From Spirogloea muscicola (Eukaryota > Streptophyta > Zygnematophyceae > Spirogloeales > Spirogloeaceae), in the NCBI GenBank assembly GCA_009602725.1, contig WELB01000282.1, forward strand, positions 83,128 through 94,129: a DNA stretch of 11,002 nt. The letters run 5' to 3'. The notes beneath the pieces are model-generated. The model ran no database searches. It saw only the letters and a list, made by a program, of their open reading frames with translations, and had not been told where the DNA came from. A program made the translations under genes and the position numbers. Below, piece by piece: positions 1 to 9,534 of this stretch (the first letter of the stretch is position 1; each line of letters starts with the position of its first letter).

Positions 1-16
1 GGGGGGGGGGGGGGGG
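1..16. repeat. Poly-G run at window edge
   Basis: The first 16 bases are all G, followed by CC and six more G. It may be a true low-complexity tract, a contig-end artefact, or low-signal base calling. It has no coding meaning. Confidence 0.8.
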
Positions 17-53
17 CCGGGGGGCCGTTGAGAGCCAACGGAGAGGCGCCCAC

Positions 54-143
54 CATCTTGTCTTTCCTTTATGCATCTGGCTGGCATTTCACAGCCGATT
101 CTTTCATATCAGCAGCCGCTTTCTTCATCTTGTCTTTCCTTTA
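54..143 (+). repeat. Direct repeat of 18 bp in the 5' flank
   Basis: The 18-base string CATCTTGTCTTTCCTTTA occurs at 54-71 and again, identical, at 126-143, a 72-bp offset. The bases between are not obviously repeated at this offset. It looks like a recent local duplication within a pyrimidine-rich promoter or leader region. Whether it has a regulatory role is unknown. Confidence 0.8.
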
Positions 144-351
144 AATTTGAAGACATAGGTTACACTTTCTACCTGGTGACATGTTAGCAAGCCGTCCAGG
201 TTTAAGGATTTGAATCCTGCAGGCCTTGGACAAGGTTTCATTTGTCATTTGCGCGCCTTGGCTTGCTGCCTTCGGGCTGGCCTCTGATCTCTCTCTTTTA
301 TCCTTTTTTTTTTTCAAAAAATACAGCCGCTCTTCTACTATCAGCAGCCGC
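92..351 (+). repeat. Diverged duplicated block upstream of RRP12
   Basis: At 92-119 and 324-351 the same arrangement occurs: CAGCCG, nine pyrimidine-rich bases that differ between the copies, then the identical 13-mer TATCAGCAGCCGC. The equal spacing in both copies argues for an old duplication with an offset of 232 bp. Both copies are followed by CT-rich sequence. The function is unknown. Confidence 0.6.
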
Positions 352-500
352 CATCTCTTCTGCTTATCCCCCAACCCCTCGCCCGGACGCTGCGCCGCAC
401 GCGCCGCCGCCTCCGCCGCCGACGCCGCCGCCGCGCTCCCCGGGGTCACCTTCGTCGGCCCGGGGGTGGCCGTGCGAGGCAGGATCCCGCGGCCTCTGCC

Positions 501-3500
501 ATGGCGGTGCCAGAGGGGAGGGGTCTCAGAGCAGAAGGCGCCAATGGCGGCAGCGCTGCCGGCAGCGGTGGGACCGGCGGCGGCGGAGGCGGCGGCGGCG
601 GCGGCGTCTTCGAGGACACGCTTCGGCGGTACCGCAACTCGCGGCAGACCGAGCACCAGCATCTCTGCGCCGTGGTGGCTGCCACGGGCGAGGTCCTCAC
701 CGTGCAAGGCATCAAGCCCAGCGCAAGCAGTGAGTATAACGGCCAGAACGCCTCACCTAGCTCGTGCCATGACCGTCGTAGCCCCAGCAACGCGACCTGC
801 CGTCGCAATCGGCGCCACACACGCGCTCGCCTGACCCCGCCGGCCTTGGCAATCTGGTCGAGTCATGGGATGTAGTGGCCATAGCCTCTAAGCTCGGCCA
901 CCTGTGTCTCTTTGCCGCTTTGGCTCGCAATCACAAACCCTATTCCCCTGAACCCTAAATCCTGAACCCTAAACCCCGAATCACCAGCTTGTTGGGTCGC
1001 TTTCAGCGAGGTTTGGCAAGCAATACTCACAGCATAACTGGCTTCTGATGTGCAGCGAGCGATCGAAGCGAATGCACGTTACCTGTGCACAGGATCAGCG
1101 CCACACACAGCTGAACCAATGCTCACCTGCCCTGCGTCTGATTTGTGCAGCCTACTTTGCGGCGCTGATGGCCTCACTGGAGCGCCAGGCGGCAGAACCC
1201 GATGGCGAGGCCATGCGCACGGCCATCTGCCTGCTGCTGGCGGTCGCGCTTCCCAGGGTGCCCGCTGCCGCCCTGCGCTCCAAGGCGGAGCATGCCCTCG
1301 CCGTTCTGGCTGCGCTGGCGACCATGCCTGCCACTGGCGCCAACTGCCTCAAAGCTGCGCTGCAGTGCATGCAGCACCTGCTGCAGGCGGCCGACAAGGC
1401 CAACTGGCTGCCGCTTGCGCGCCCTTGCGGCATCCTCGTGGCCCACTGCGTCGACTCCAGGCCCAAGGCAAGTGCTCCGGCAGCATTGGTTGTCAGCAAC
1501 ATCAGACAACACATGGTGGAGCGATGGTCTGACAGGCTGCTGCGAGGGGCCGCAGGTGCGCAAGCGGGCGCAGGACTGTGCTGCACAGGTCCTGGAGAGC
1601 CTTCGCTCCGCATCTGCGTCGCATGACCTGGCGAGCGAAATGGTGGTCGGGAGGTGCCAGGAGGTCCTGGCAGCGGCCACATTGGCGCAGTCGCAAGTCG
1701 TGTCGCCGGGCAAGAAGGCCAGGGCTAGAGCAGCTGCGGTTGCTGCGGCGACGGTTGCTCAGGCACCGACAGACAGTGGATCGGTCCCCATGACTGCGGC
1801 AGTCCGGGCGCTGCACATGCTCGGGGCCCTGAAGAAGTTGTTGCCGGCTGTGTCAACAACTGCGGCAGCGAAGCTGGCCGAGGAGCTCGCCGGCCTTCTT
1901 GTCCTCCGACAGCCACTGCTCAGCCGCCACGTTCTTGCCACGCTTCACGTCCTGGCCTCTGACCCCGGCTCGGCGATCTCGGCGCCGGCACTCTCTCAGA
2001 TCCTTGACGTGGTGCTGCTCCAGCAGCAGCAGGGGGCTGCTGAGCGGCGGGACGCCGATGTGGCAGTTGCCACTGCGCAGTTTTTCCAGCAGGCTTTTGC
2101 CCGCCTCCATGACCTCGACCATGTCCTCTGTGCTCAGAAGCTGCCCCTGGCAGTTTACAACCTTGTTGGTAAGCTCGTCGAAGTGGATACTTGCAACGTG
2201 TTTCCATTGGGGCTGTTGGCAGATGTGTATGTCTCAGAGGATTGGATTCACGTCGAAGTCCTAGATTCACGATGATTATCAACAAACCTTGGCTTTGGAT
2301 AACATCCTTTAAGAAAAATCCCCCTGAAGTAAATCAAAGATATTGTTAAGTCTGAGTGAACGTGTACCTTTGATGCATGTCCTGTGGCATCATTTTCCAG
2401 CATTGACATTGCATCCAGCCCACGCGTTCAGACTTCTGCATACCCTCATAAGGCTACTTCCTCAACGCTGACGTGCTGTTTGTGGGAGGCAGGTAATTTG
2501 GCCGCGGAGCAGGAGGAGGTGGTCTACACCTCAGCAGAGGCGCTTAGGAGCCTCATTGCCTCCTGCATAGATGATGCGATGATTGCAGAAGCGTCAAGAC
2601 AGGCAGGGCTTGGCAATGACAGGCCGAAGGGAGCCAAGACGCCGTTGGAGCGCGTCTGCACGGCCATGGAGAGCATTCTGGGTTACCAGTACATTTCTTC
2701 GTGGGACATGGGACTACTCATTCTGGCAGCCCTATTTGACAAGCTTGGTACTGCTCATCAGATAGCAAGGCAGCATGATTGCTGTAGGGTATTGAGATGT
2801 CTCTTGTAAGGGGACAGGTGCACAGTATAATTGCTTGTTGAAATCAACTACGAGCGGTAATGCTCATCATGAGTATGCTTGAACGGCAGAGGGACATCAA
2901 TGCCATAGCTGACCAATCTCTGAAGAGCAACAAGTGGTGACAAGTGGGTTTGGCCTGCTGCAGGGCCTGCCTCGGCGGTGCTAATGCAAAGCACTGTCGT
3001 AAGTCTGGGAGAGCTTCAAGAGCTTCCTGACAGCGACATGCGCTGCCGCAAGCAGGTTGGGCCTTGTGCTGGACTTGATGTTCTGGCAGTACCTTGGCCT
3101 TGCTTGGCTTCTCTCGACCAGCATTCACTTTGCAAGTCGAATGATACAACTTCCAGAGCAATACTCAATTACTTATCGTACCATGCCAGACGCTTGGGTG
3201 GAGGATCCCGTGTTTGTACCAACTGACAGTCCGCCTGCTCTCTTCTGCAGCTGCATTTGGCCATAGGGGCAGCAGTAGCAGCCATGGGACCAGACAACTT
3301 ACTTTCCATCCTGCCACTTGACATGGATGGTCCGGACCTCTCAAAGTCAAGGGCCTGGCTACTACCAATCTTGAAGCAGCACTGCATTGGGGCGCGTCTT
3401 CAGGCATTTGCGACAGTCTTGGTGCCCATAGCTACCCGTCTGAGAGCAAGATCAGTAGAGGTGCGAAAGTCTCCACGCCATTACTTGCCGTCTGCTTTGA

Positions 3501-6500
3501 CTACCACCTCAGCCCGTGGCTGAACACATGACTTGTGCTGACAAATTTCTCCGTCAAGCCGGCATAGCATGAGGACCTGTGCATGGAAAGCGTTTAGTAT
3601 CTGTTGGCCCTACACATCACTATTAGCATACGCTGCAATAGTCAGTGACAGAATGCCTGTGGTTGCTTCTTGATTGTGCTGCCACAGGCTGAGCCATGAC
3701 CAGTATTGAGGTGGACACTTATGACGGTGCGCTGCTGTTGCATGCTTATCCTGCTGGCTTGCAGTGCACCAAGGAGGGTCGGCCGATAGCAGCAAAAAAT
3801 GCGGAGTCGTGCGTTTACTTGTTGTGGGCACTGCTCCCTGCATTCTGCAATTATCCCAGAGACACTTCGCAAGCGTTCCAAGGGGTAAGCTGCCTAGCTT
3901 GACAATCCTCGGCTCACCAGAGCACAGTACCTGATCTAGATACTCAGCAACTTTGGGAGTGTTCACAATGCAGAAGTGAAACTCTCGTGTTGTGTAGATG
4001 GCCCAATTGCTCGGGAACGTTCTGGAGAAAGAACCTGAACTCAGGACCATAATATACAACAGCCTGCAGGCAAGTGCGATTCACAGCTGATCAGAGAGAG
4101 AGGCCGCCCCTGCCCTGCCGTGCAGCCAAATGTCAAGTATGAGGTTACTTGGAAGATAGCTGTGATTATGATCAGCATGCAGATTGCCATTATACACTTC
4201 ACATGACACCCACACATACTGTATACGTTCCACTACTTGCACAGTATCTATTTTCTGCGAAAGACAGATTCTTTTCTGCTCTGCACAGATGATAGACAAA
4301 GTGATAGCGTGCTCATGACACATTTGAAATTTATGATGCAGAAATTGATAGCACAAAACAGGAGAGCAAGGGGTGATACACTGAAGGCAAAAGGTGCCGG
4401 TCGACCCAAGAAGGGGCGCGAGGTGGTGGAGGATGAGGAAGAAGGGTTGCCGCTGAGCTTGGTGAAGGAGTCCGTAAGGAGCGATTCTATTCACCGGAAC
4501 AGGCAGAGGCTAATCTTTCTGCAGTTGCTGCATTTTCCAAGAATTTCCTCCCATTGCTGTTCAACATCTTCCTCAGTACTCCTTCTGAGAGACGAGGCAA
4601 CATCCAGGTAGGCAAGACTGTATTGTTGTTAGACCTTTGGGTGATGATAGTTTCAATATGCACAAGTTCTATGCCACAAGTTGTAAGATAAGTGCAGCTA
4701 AAGCAGCTCTGTACCTTGAGGAGCTCAGTGCATTGAGACGACTTATTTTTGGGCAGGATACTATAGCAGCCCTGGCTTCAATCTCTCCACGGGAGGTTGT
4801 GCGGCTTTACTTTGTGGAGATAATGCGGAGGCTTTTGGCTGCTACAATGGAGGCCAGTGATGCTAGCAATCATACTAGCGATAACGATCCAATGCAGACC
4901 GACGTTGCTACTTCTGCCTTTGCTCGAAGGTTTGCAATACATTTCTCTTGAGTAGTTGCATCCATGTCTTCTTGAGTGGATGCAATTTTTCAGCAACCAC
5001 AATCAACTAACTCTGGTCGACAGTCTATATTGCTGAACAAGTGTTAGGGTCAGTGCTTCTGGTTATTTCATGTCTGTGGGTTATTTACAATCCACCTCCT
5101 TGTGTAAAGAAGCTGGTGTGTAGTCTATGTTGACACTTCCTTGCAGCCTATGACGCGCTTGGTGTGCATCATTTTGAGTGCATCACAAGACTCTTCATGA
5201 GCAGGTGCACCTTGATGGACTTGGCACTTGCATTGTCTAAGGGCCTGGATGAGGAGAGCACAGACATGCTGCTCAGCTCTGCGAAGCCTGCCTTGAAAGT
5301 AAGTCCCTGCTGTCACGAGCTGCTTCATGTGGCTCCTCTTGGTAGGGCTACACTTGCAACGTGTCTTTAAGAATGACGTGGTTAAGCTCTGTCCTGGGTG
5401 TCTTACCTCATGTTGTATGTCCAATATCAAATAAAAAATAGTGAATGCATGACAGAAGTCAAGCATCGAATCACTTGCACTGTTGGCTGTAGAACCCAAT
5501 TCAAGGGCTTGCCTATGAATGCTGGCGCTTGACAGGATGGTGATGCACTTGTCCAAAAAAAGGCGTACAAATTACTGGCGCAGCTACTCAAGGTACCTGT
5601 TCTTCACCTTGAATGCAGTCCTTGCATATGAGCAGCCTAAGCACAAACCTTTTTTTGTGTTGATCAGTATGACTTGGTAGTTGATACCCAGGTTCTCTGA
5701 GAGTCGCTGCTAGAATATGTTGTCATGCCTCTCAGGAGCACCCTTCATTATTGGAGCGCAATCTCAAGGAGCTCCTGAGCTTGCTTGTAGACTCTCTCCA
5801 AGCTTGCCAGGCCTCAGCCAAGCGGCACCGCATCATTTGCTTGCACACCCTGAGTGTCTACCTCATTAAGGTGCTCTCTTCCACATTGTCTGGATGCATA
5901 TCTCGGAGGTCCATTTCTCCACCTGCAATCTGATTGTGGGTTATTTTACATTATGTATGGTTAACCCATACATTCTCTGGGCAGATTGGAGATGCCCGCA
6001 AGGATGACACTGCGTCCCTGCTGATAAGCGAGATCATCCTTGCCACCAAGGAGGTAACGATACACGTCTGCCACCTGTATCCATTTTTAGTGCTGTGACT
6101 GATTTGTTCAGGGTTGGTTCAGGGTGAAAGTGAGAACGATTTGCGTGGCAAGTGACAGCCATTGCGTGGCAAGTGACAGCCATGCATGACTTACTCCAAG
6201 TGCGTCCGTGTGTCAGGTGAACAAGAAGACAAGAAACGTGGCTTATGACCTCCTTGTCACGGTGGCCCATAGCACAGCGGACACCAATTCTGGGGGTAGC
6301 CCTGACAAGCTGCTGCAGTTCTTTACAATGGTATTTGTTCCCTGTCTCCTCCTATGATGCACAAGGTCGTAATACATGTGACCAAATTTCTTGAGATAAT
6401 CTGGTAGCAATGCAACGCTAATGCATATATATAGCTGACGCTTTGTTGCAATTTGTGATAGTGCTACCTTGGTCATTTGGGCTGGATATTTGGGATTCTG

Positions 6501-9139
6501 CTTGTAAGGGAGGGAGCCCAGGCTCCTGTGATTGTGTTTTTTGGGAGACCCTTATTGAGACCCTTTGGTACGCAGGTAATGGGAGGGCTAGCAGGCTCGA
6601 CGTCCCAGATGGTCAGCGCCACCGTAGTTGCTCTGGCCCGACTTCTCTACGAGTTCTCGGTGCACCTTGTTCGCACAGTGCCGGAGCTCCTCCCCACAGC
6701 CCTCCTCCTCCTGCGCAGCAAGAGTCGAGAGATTATAAAGGTATGTCACTGACTTTCACCAGATCCTTGCATCCGACCAGGCTGCATTATCGACTGGAAA
6801 GAGGCTTCCCTAAGCTTGATGAAGAGGCGATGCCTCTCTTCATCACTGATACGTGTGTGTTGGGGGCAGGCTGTTCTGGGGTTAGTAAAAGTGGTCATTG
6901 CAAGACTACCCGCCGGCGAGCTGGAGCCTTACTTGGCTAGTATGATTGAAGGGCTCCTGCTTTGGTGTGAGGACGCCAAGAACCAATTTCGAATGAAGGT
7001 CATCCAGTACTTAACCTACCTACCTAGTCAGGCTGTCCTCCACTGTCTTTGTGCCTTGCTACTTTTCAAGCAGTCTCCCCTTTCCAACCTTCTCTTGATG
7101 GTTTCCAATCCCCCTCATTCTTCATTTCACTTTAAAGAGCAGGGTATTTAGACGTCAATTTCCAAAATTTTGGATGCTGACATTGGCACATCCAGGCCGT
7201 TTGAATAGGCTACTGATTAGGTCTTCATGGTCTTAATTCCATGAGAATGGACAGTCAAAACGTTCTTAGCATCATCACTGCTGCCAATCTTACCGCGTTC
7301 CTCAAACAGGTGCGGGTGATCGTGGAGAGATTGGTCCGCAGGTGTGGTTACAACACAGTTGCTGCGGTCATGCCTGAGGAGCATATCAAGCTGCTGCAGC
7401 ACATCCGTAAGGTCAGCTTGGCCCCAAGGCCTAAAAGCTGTTGCATAATTGAGTGTTGTAAGACTAGAGAAGCACTGCTTGCACCTCTGTCTAAGCTCCA
7501 CAGGTACTTACCCAATACAACCAGTACTAAAATCAACGAGACTGTGCTTTACTTCTAATCAGTGACGGCAGGTCCGCCCCTCATATAACGGGCATAGAGC
7601 TGTTGCTTATGCCACTCACCAAACCACGCTGACAGATGCGAAACCCCTGCTACCTCAGTTGGGCGATCTTAAGTTCGATCATTTCTGGCTAGATTGCCCG
7701 TGTTTTAGGACTCTACATAGCAATGTTAACATGTTACTCTGGATATGATCAGACGAAGGAAAGGGAGGAAAAGAAAAGGCTTGAGAAAACGGAGGGGGAG
7801 GAGGATTCCAAGTCGATAAGGTCCAGAGCAAGTACTGCCAGGTCAGGCTCACCTGCCACTCTTTTTGCCACAACCCAACAATTTGCTTCTGATTGAGCCA
7901 ATCTTGACCTGGAAGCTTCGGTAACAGATGGCATAAGTAGGGCCACTTGCGGTCGGGTCTATGCACTTCGTTCTGTCATTGATGAGTTGCTGTACAGCCT
8001 GGGGCAGCACTCTTGGTTCCCGTTGTACTCATACACGCCAAAATGGATGCAGGAGGAGCTCTTTCCACCACACGGACATTTTCTCCGATGAGGACGACGA
8101 CGACGGCAGCGACGCAGACCTGGCGCCCTCGACTGCCGCTGCCGGTGGGAGCGGCGCCGGCCCAGTCAAGTCGACCCTAAGATCTGCAGGGAGGAGCGCT
8201 GCCACTTCCTTGTGCGGCTTCTATCTCTTCACGCACGCCTTGCTGCTGTTTTAGAACACCAGGTTCAGGAGCTTTTGCGGCACTTATTGGGCTGCAGATT
8301 GCACGAGGCCTGTATCAAAAGCTCATCATGGATTGGCTGGCTTGGCGTCCGAGAATTGGCCTCCAGGATCACCACGTTGGCCCTTCCTTAGTCAGCCCCG
8401 TCTGTTGGTATGCGTGCTCAGAAGTAAGAGGAGCCGGAAACTGCTCGCACGGTTGCCCAAGGACGAGCTGGGCGGCCAGAGCAGCGAGCCACTCGATCTG
8501 CTGGACGTGCAGAGGACAAGGACCGCCCTCTCCGCGCCTCCATCGACCAGGCGGGGTCAGCGGCAGGATGGTGATGAGGAGGGGGATCTCGAGGTAGGGC
8601 CCGATGGCCGCCTCATAATTGCCGACAGCTCCAACGACAGGGGGAAGCGGAGGCGCGATGACGATTGGGACGCCAACATGGGCGACGCCGAGTGGCTGGA
8701 GACGGGCAGCCGGGGGCGGAGCCAAGGCCGGCTGCACCACCCGAAGGTGCAGAAGGGTCCCCAGGGGCTGCGGCGCGCTACCGGCAATGGCAGCAGCAAG
8801 CGGGCTGCGCCGGCTTCGACAGCGGCGAGGAAGAAGGGCTGGGGCTACACAGGCCAGGAGTATGCAGACAAGAGGGGCCGAGCAGGCGGCGATGCACAGC
8901 GGGCGGGGCGGCTCGAGCCCTATGCGTTCTGGCCACTCGATGCAAAGCTGCTCAACAGGCGGGAGGGGAAGCGGGCGCAGGCGCGCTCGGGCATGGCCAG
9001 CGTGCTGGTCCACAGCGGCAAGCGCGGCAGCGCTGGCAAGGCGGGCTTCAAGGTGTCGCCCAAGAAGGCGCCCAAGGCCGCGAGCGGCGCGCGGCAGAAG
9101 GTGCACAAGGGCAGGAAGGGCAAGGCGGCCAGGAAGTAG
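501..9139 (+). CDS. RRP12: RRP12-like ribosome biogenesis factor (HEAT repeats, NUC173 domain), 21 exons
   Basis: In yeast this family binds pre-ribosomal particles, Ran and FG-nucleoporins, and is needed for rRNA processing and export of 40S and 60S precursors. Exons, from spliced frame: 501-729, 1151-1467, 1556-2168, 2493-2747, 2964-3055, 3251-3460, 3765-3884, 3998-4069, 4342-4607, 4757-4929, 5205-5298, 5536-5592, 5736-5870, 5985-6053, 6217-6330, 6576-6740, 6870-6998, 7310-7411, 7753-7841, 8053-8211, 8422-9139. The start at 501 is in GCCATGG context. The product is about 1390 residues, near the usual 1200-1330 plus a low-complexity N-terminus. Diagnostic segments are LLWALLPAFCNYP (exon 7, NUC173 region spanning about exons 4-8), VSATVVALARLLYEF (exon 16), VMPEEHIKLL (exon 18), HTDIFSDEDDDD (exon 20) and GPDGRLII plus YAFWPLDAKLLNRRE (exon 21). 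The tail is Lys/Arg-rich and nuclear-signal-like. The frame is broken inside exon 9. The end of exon 20 is uncertain (8211 or 8169). Introns 1, 3, 6, 17 and 18 exceed 300 nt. I see no gene inside any of them. Confidence 0.93.
576..605 (+). repeat. GGC/GGA microsatellite encoding ten glycines
   Basis: Ten consecutive glycine codons (nine GGC and one GGA) in exon 1 encode residues 26-35 of the RRP12 homologue. They follow a Gly/Ala/Ser-rich stretch and come just before the conserved start of the family, VFEDTLRRYR. The N-terminal 35 residues look like a disordered lineage-specific extension and are probably variable in length between strains. Confidence 0.85.
935..980 (+). promoter_or_regulatory. 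Telo-box-like cluster (degenerate CCCTAAA heptamers) in intron 1
   Basis: Intron 1 (730-1150, 421 nt) carries AAACCCTA at 935-942 and AACCCTAAA at 951-959 and 965-973. The last two lie in a 14-bp tandem repeat, CCTGAACCCTAAA(T/C), at 947-960 and 961-974. A CCCCGAA variant follows. These resemble the plant telomeric repeat and the telo-box (AAACCCTAA). In land plants the telo-box is known from the 5' regions of ribosomal-protein and ribosome-biogenesis genes. The position near the 5' end of a ribosome-biogenesis gene fits a regulatory role. A neutral interstitial telomeric insertion is the alternative. Confidence 0.55.
1468..1555 (+). other. GC-AG intron 2 of RRP12 (88 nt)
   Basis: The donor is AAG|GCAAGT and the acceptor CCGCAG|GTG, phase 0. 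Splicing here joins the family-like segments CVDSRPK and VRKRAQDCAAQVLESL. No GT donor at this place keeps the frame as well. The otherwise near-perfect AG|GCAAGT donor is the usual form of GC introns. It is the shortest intron resolved in this gene. Confidence 0.85.
4070..4341 (+). other. GC-AG intron 8 of RRP12 (272 nt)
   Basis: The donor is CTGCAG|GCAAGT and the acceptor ATGATGCAG|AAA, phase 0. The join gives IIYNSLQ followed by KLIAQNRR, which matches the plant family pattern SLQ-x-LI-x-QN. A strong-looking alternative acceptor, CTCTGCACAG at about 4288, leads to a stop within ten codons in this phase and is not favoured. Confidence 0.8.
4437..4490 (+). other. Frame break inside RRP12 exon 9
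   Basis: From 4342 the exon reads KLIAQNRR, a basic and acidic linker, then LPLSLVKE in the frame beginning at 4342. The family-like continuation YSPEQAEANLSAVAAF and SKNFLPLLFNIF is one frame away, with its codons in phase with 4488, and is open back to 4437 after a TGA at 4434. The switch therefore falls between about 4437 and 4487. One missing base, or two extra bases, would explain it. A GT-AG micro-intron at 4474-4502 (29 nt) would also restore the frame but would remove YSPEQ. Sequencing error, allele damage and unusual splicing all remain open. Confidence 0.75.
6141..6182 (+). repeat. Perfect 21-bp tandem duplication in intron 14
   Basis: A 21-base unit (starting TTGCGTGGCA, ending TGACAGCCA) occurs twice head to tail at 6141-6161 and 6162-6182 without a mismatch. 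It lies in the 163-nt intron 6054-6216, about 35 nt before the acceptor. Its identity suggests a recent event. It could make intron length variable between strains. Confidence 0.9.
6818..6844 (+). repeat. Hairpin-forming inverted repeat in intron 16
   Basis: GATGAAGAGGC (6818-6828) can pair with GCCTCTCTTCATC (6832-6844). That gives an 11-bp stem with a two-base bulge and a three-base loop. It sits about 25 nt before the acceptor of intron 16 (6741-6869). In RNA it would present a compact stem near the 3' splice site. No RNA family is recognised. Confidence 0.6.
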
Positions 9140-9534
9140 CGCACTGCTCACTGGCCACAGCTGGAGTTGCTCCATCAGCTCAGCTGGCACAATGACCAGA
9201 GCTTGACAACCTCTGCTGCGCTGCTGGAGGATCGAGCTTATTACAATACGAATGTTGCCAAGCATGCACTGCTTGTACTTTCCAGTCGGCGTCAGCCGTT
9301 TCGCCTTGCCAGTTGGCTGCTTCAGAAAATAAGCTCTGTGGAGCCAGAAATCTGAGAGCTATTCTGTGTCTTGTAGCATTGCAAATGTGTGGGGCAAAAG
9401 TAAAGTCGTGGCACACAGAATGTGCAGCAATCAGGCGGGCATTTGATGGGGATGTGTGGCACACGAAAGACTTCAATGGAGTGGTGGAAAGCTTGCTCAT
9501 GGAGCACAGCCTGCAGAGTGGTGGCAGGCAACCC
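9140..9534. other. Convergent 3' spacer between RRP12 and the pyrophosphatase gene
   Basis: These 395 bases separate the RRP12 stop (TAG, 9137-9139) from the pyrophosphatase stop on the other strand. I see no conserved reading frame, RNA gene or repeat. The spacer presumably holds both 3' untranslated regions, which could overlap as antisense tails. I found no TGTAA on the + strand here, so the RRP12 polyadenylation site is unassigned. Confidence 0.7.
9241..9245 (-). terminator. Candidate poly(A) signal TGTAA for the pyrophosphatase gene
   Basis: TGTAA, the common green-algal polyadenylation signal, reads on the minus strand at 9245-9241, about 290 nt past the stop codon. If used, cleavage would fall a little further left, within about 100 bases of the RRP12 stop. 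A five-base motif occurs often by chance, so this is a weak call. Confidence 0.35.

Larger units (their letters stand above)
1..500 (+). promoter_or_regulatory. 5' flank and leader of the RRP12 gene
   Basis: No gene is visible here. The stretch begins with a 16-base G run, then mixed sequence with pyrimidine-rich blocks, including a long T run near 302-314 followed by six A. From about 380 to 500 it becomes strongly GC-rich, with GCC/CCG triplets, as expected for the leader of an algal gene. I see no clear TATA box. A short upstream reading frame starts with ATG at 181 and stops within about 30 bases. It would matter only if transcription begins that far upstream. The transcription start cannot be fixed from sequence alone. 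Confidence 0.5.

Noticed and set aside
3610-4059. Open frame of about 149 codons on the minus strand
   Set aside because: It spans exons 7-8 and parts of introns 6 to 8 of the plus-strand gene and shows no recognisable domain. It is most likely a chance frame.
5429-5440. AATAAA within RRP12 intron 11
   Set aside because: The coding frame continues in conserved exons downstream. This is an A-rich intronic stretch, and green algae mainly use TGTAA.
5125-5556. Open frame of about 143 codons on the minus strand
   Set aside because: It covers exon 11 and intron 11 antisense and has no recognisable features. It is best explained as chance.
6354-6438. Possible box C/D snoRNA in intron 15 (ATGATGC at 6354-6360, CTGA at 6435-6438)
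   Set aside because: The spacing is plausible, but the C box has a mismatch, no terminal stem pairs, and no clear C' or D' boxes are present.
6477-6575. Coding extension of exon 16 to the left (open frame in phase with it)
   Set aside because: The peptide upstream of 6576 does not look like the family. Exon 15 joins in phase to the acceptor ACGCAG at 6575, giving FFTM-VMGGLAG, as in plant homologues.
7650-7690. tRNA-like A-box (TACCTCAGTTGG) and B-box-like (AGTTCGATC) in intron 18
   Set aside because: The two motifs are only about 20 bases apart, leaving no room for an anticodon arm, and the T-stem does not pair. It is not a tRNA. A degraded tRNA-derived fragment cannot be excluded.
8369-9265. 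Long open frame on the minus strand opposite the last RRP12 exon
   Set aside because: It mirrors the GC-rich final exon, and its peptide is Leu/Ala/Pro-rich without family features. The plus-strand frame matches the RRP12 C-terminus motif by motif.
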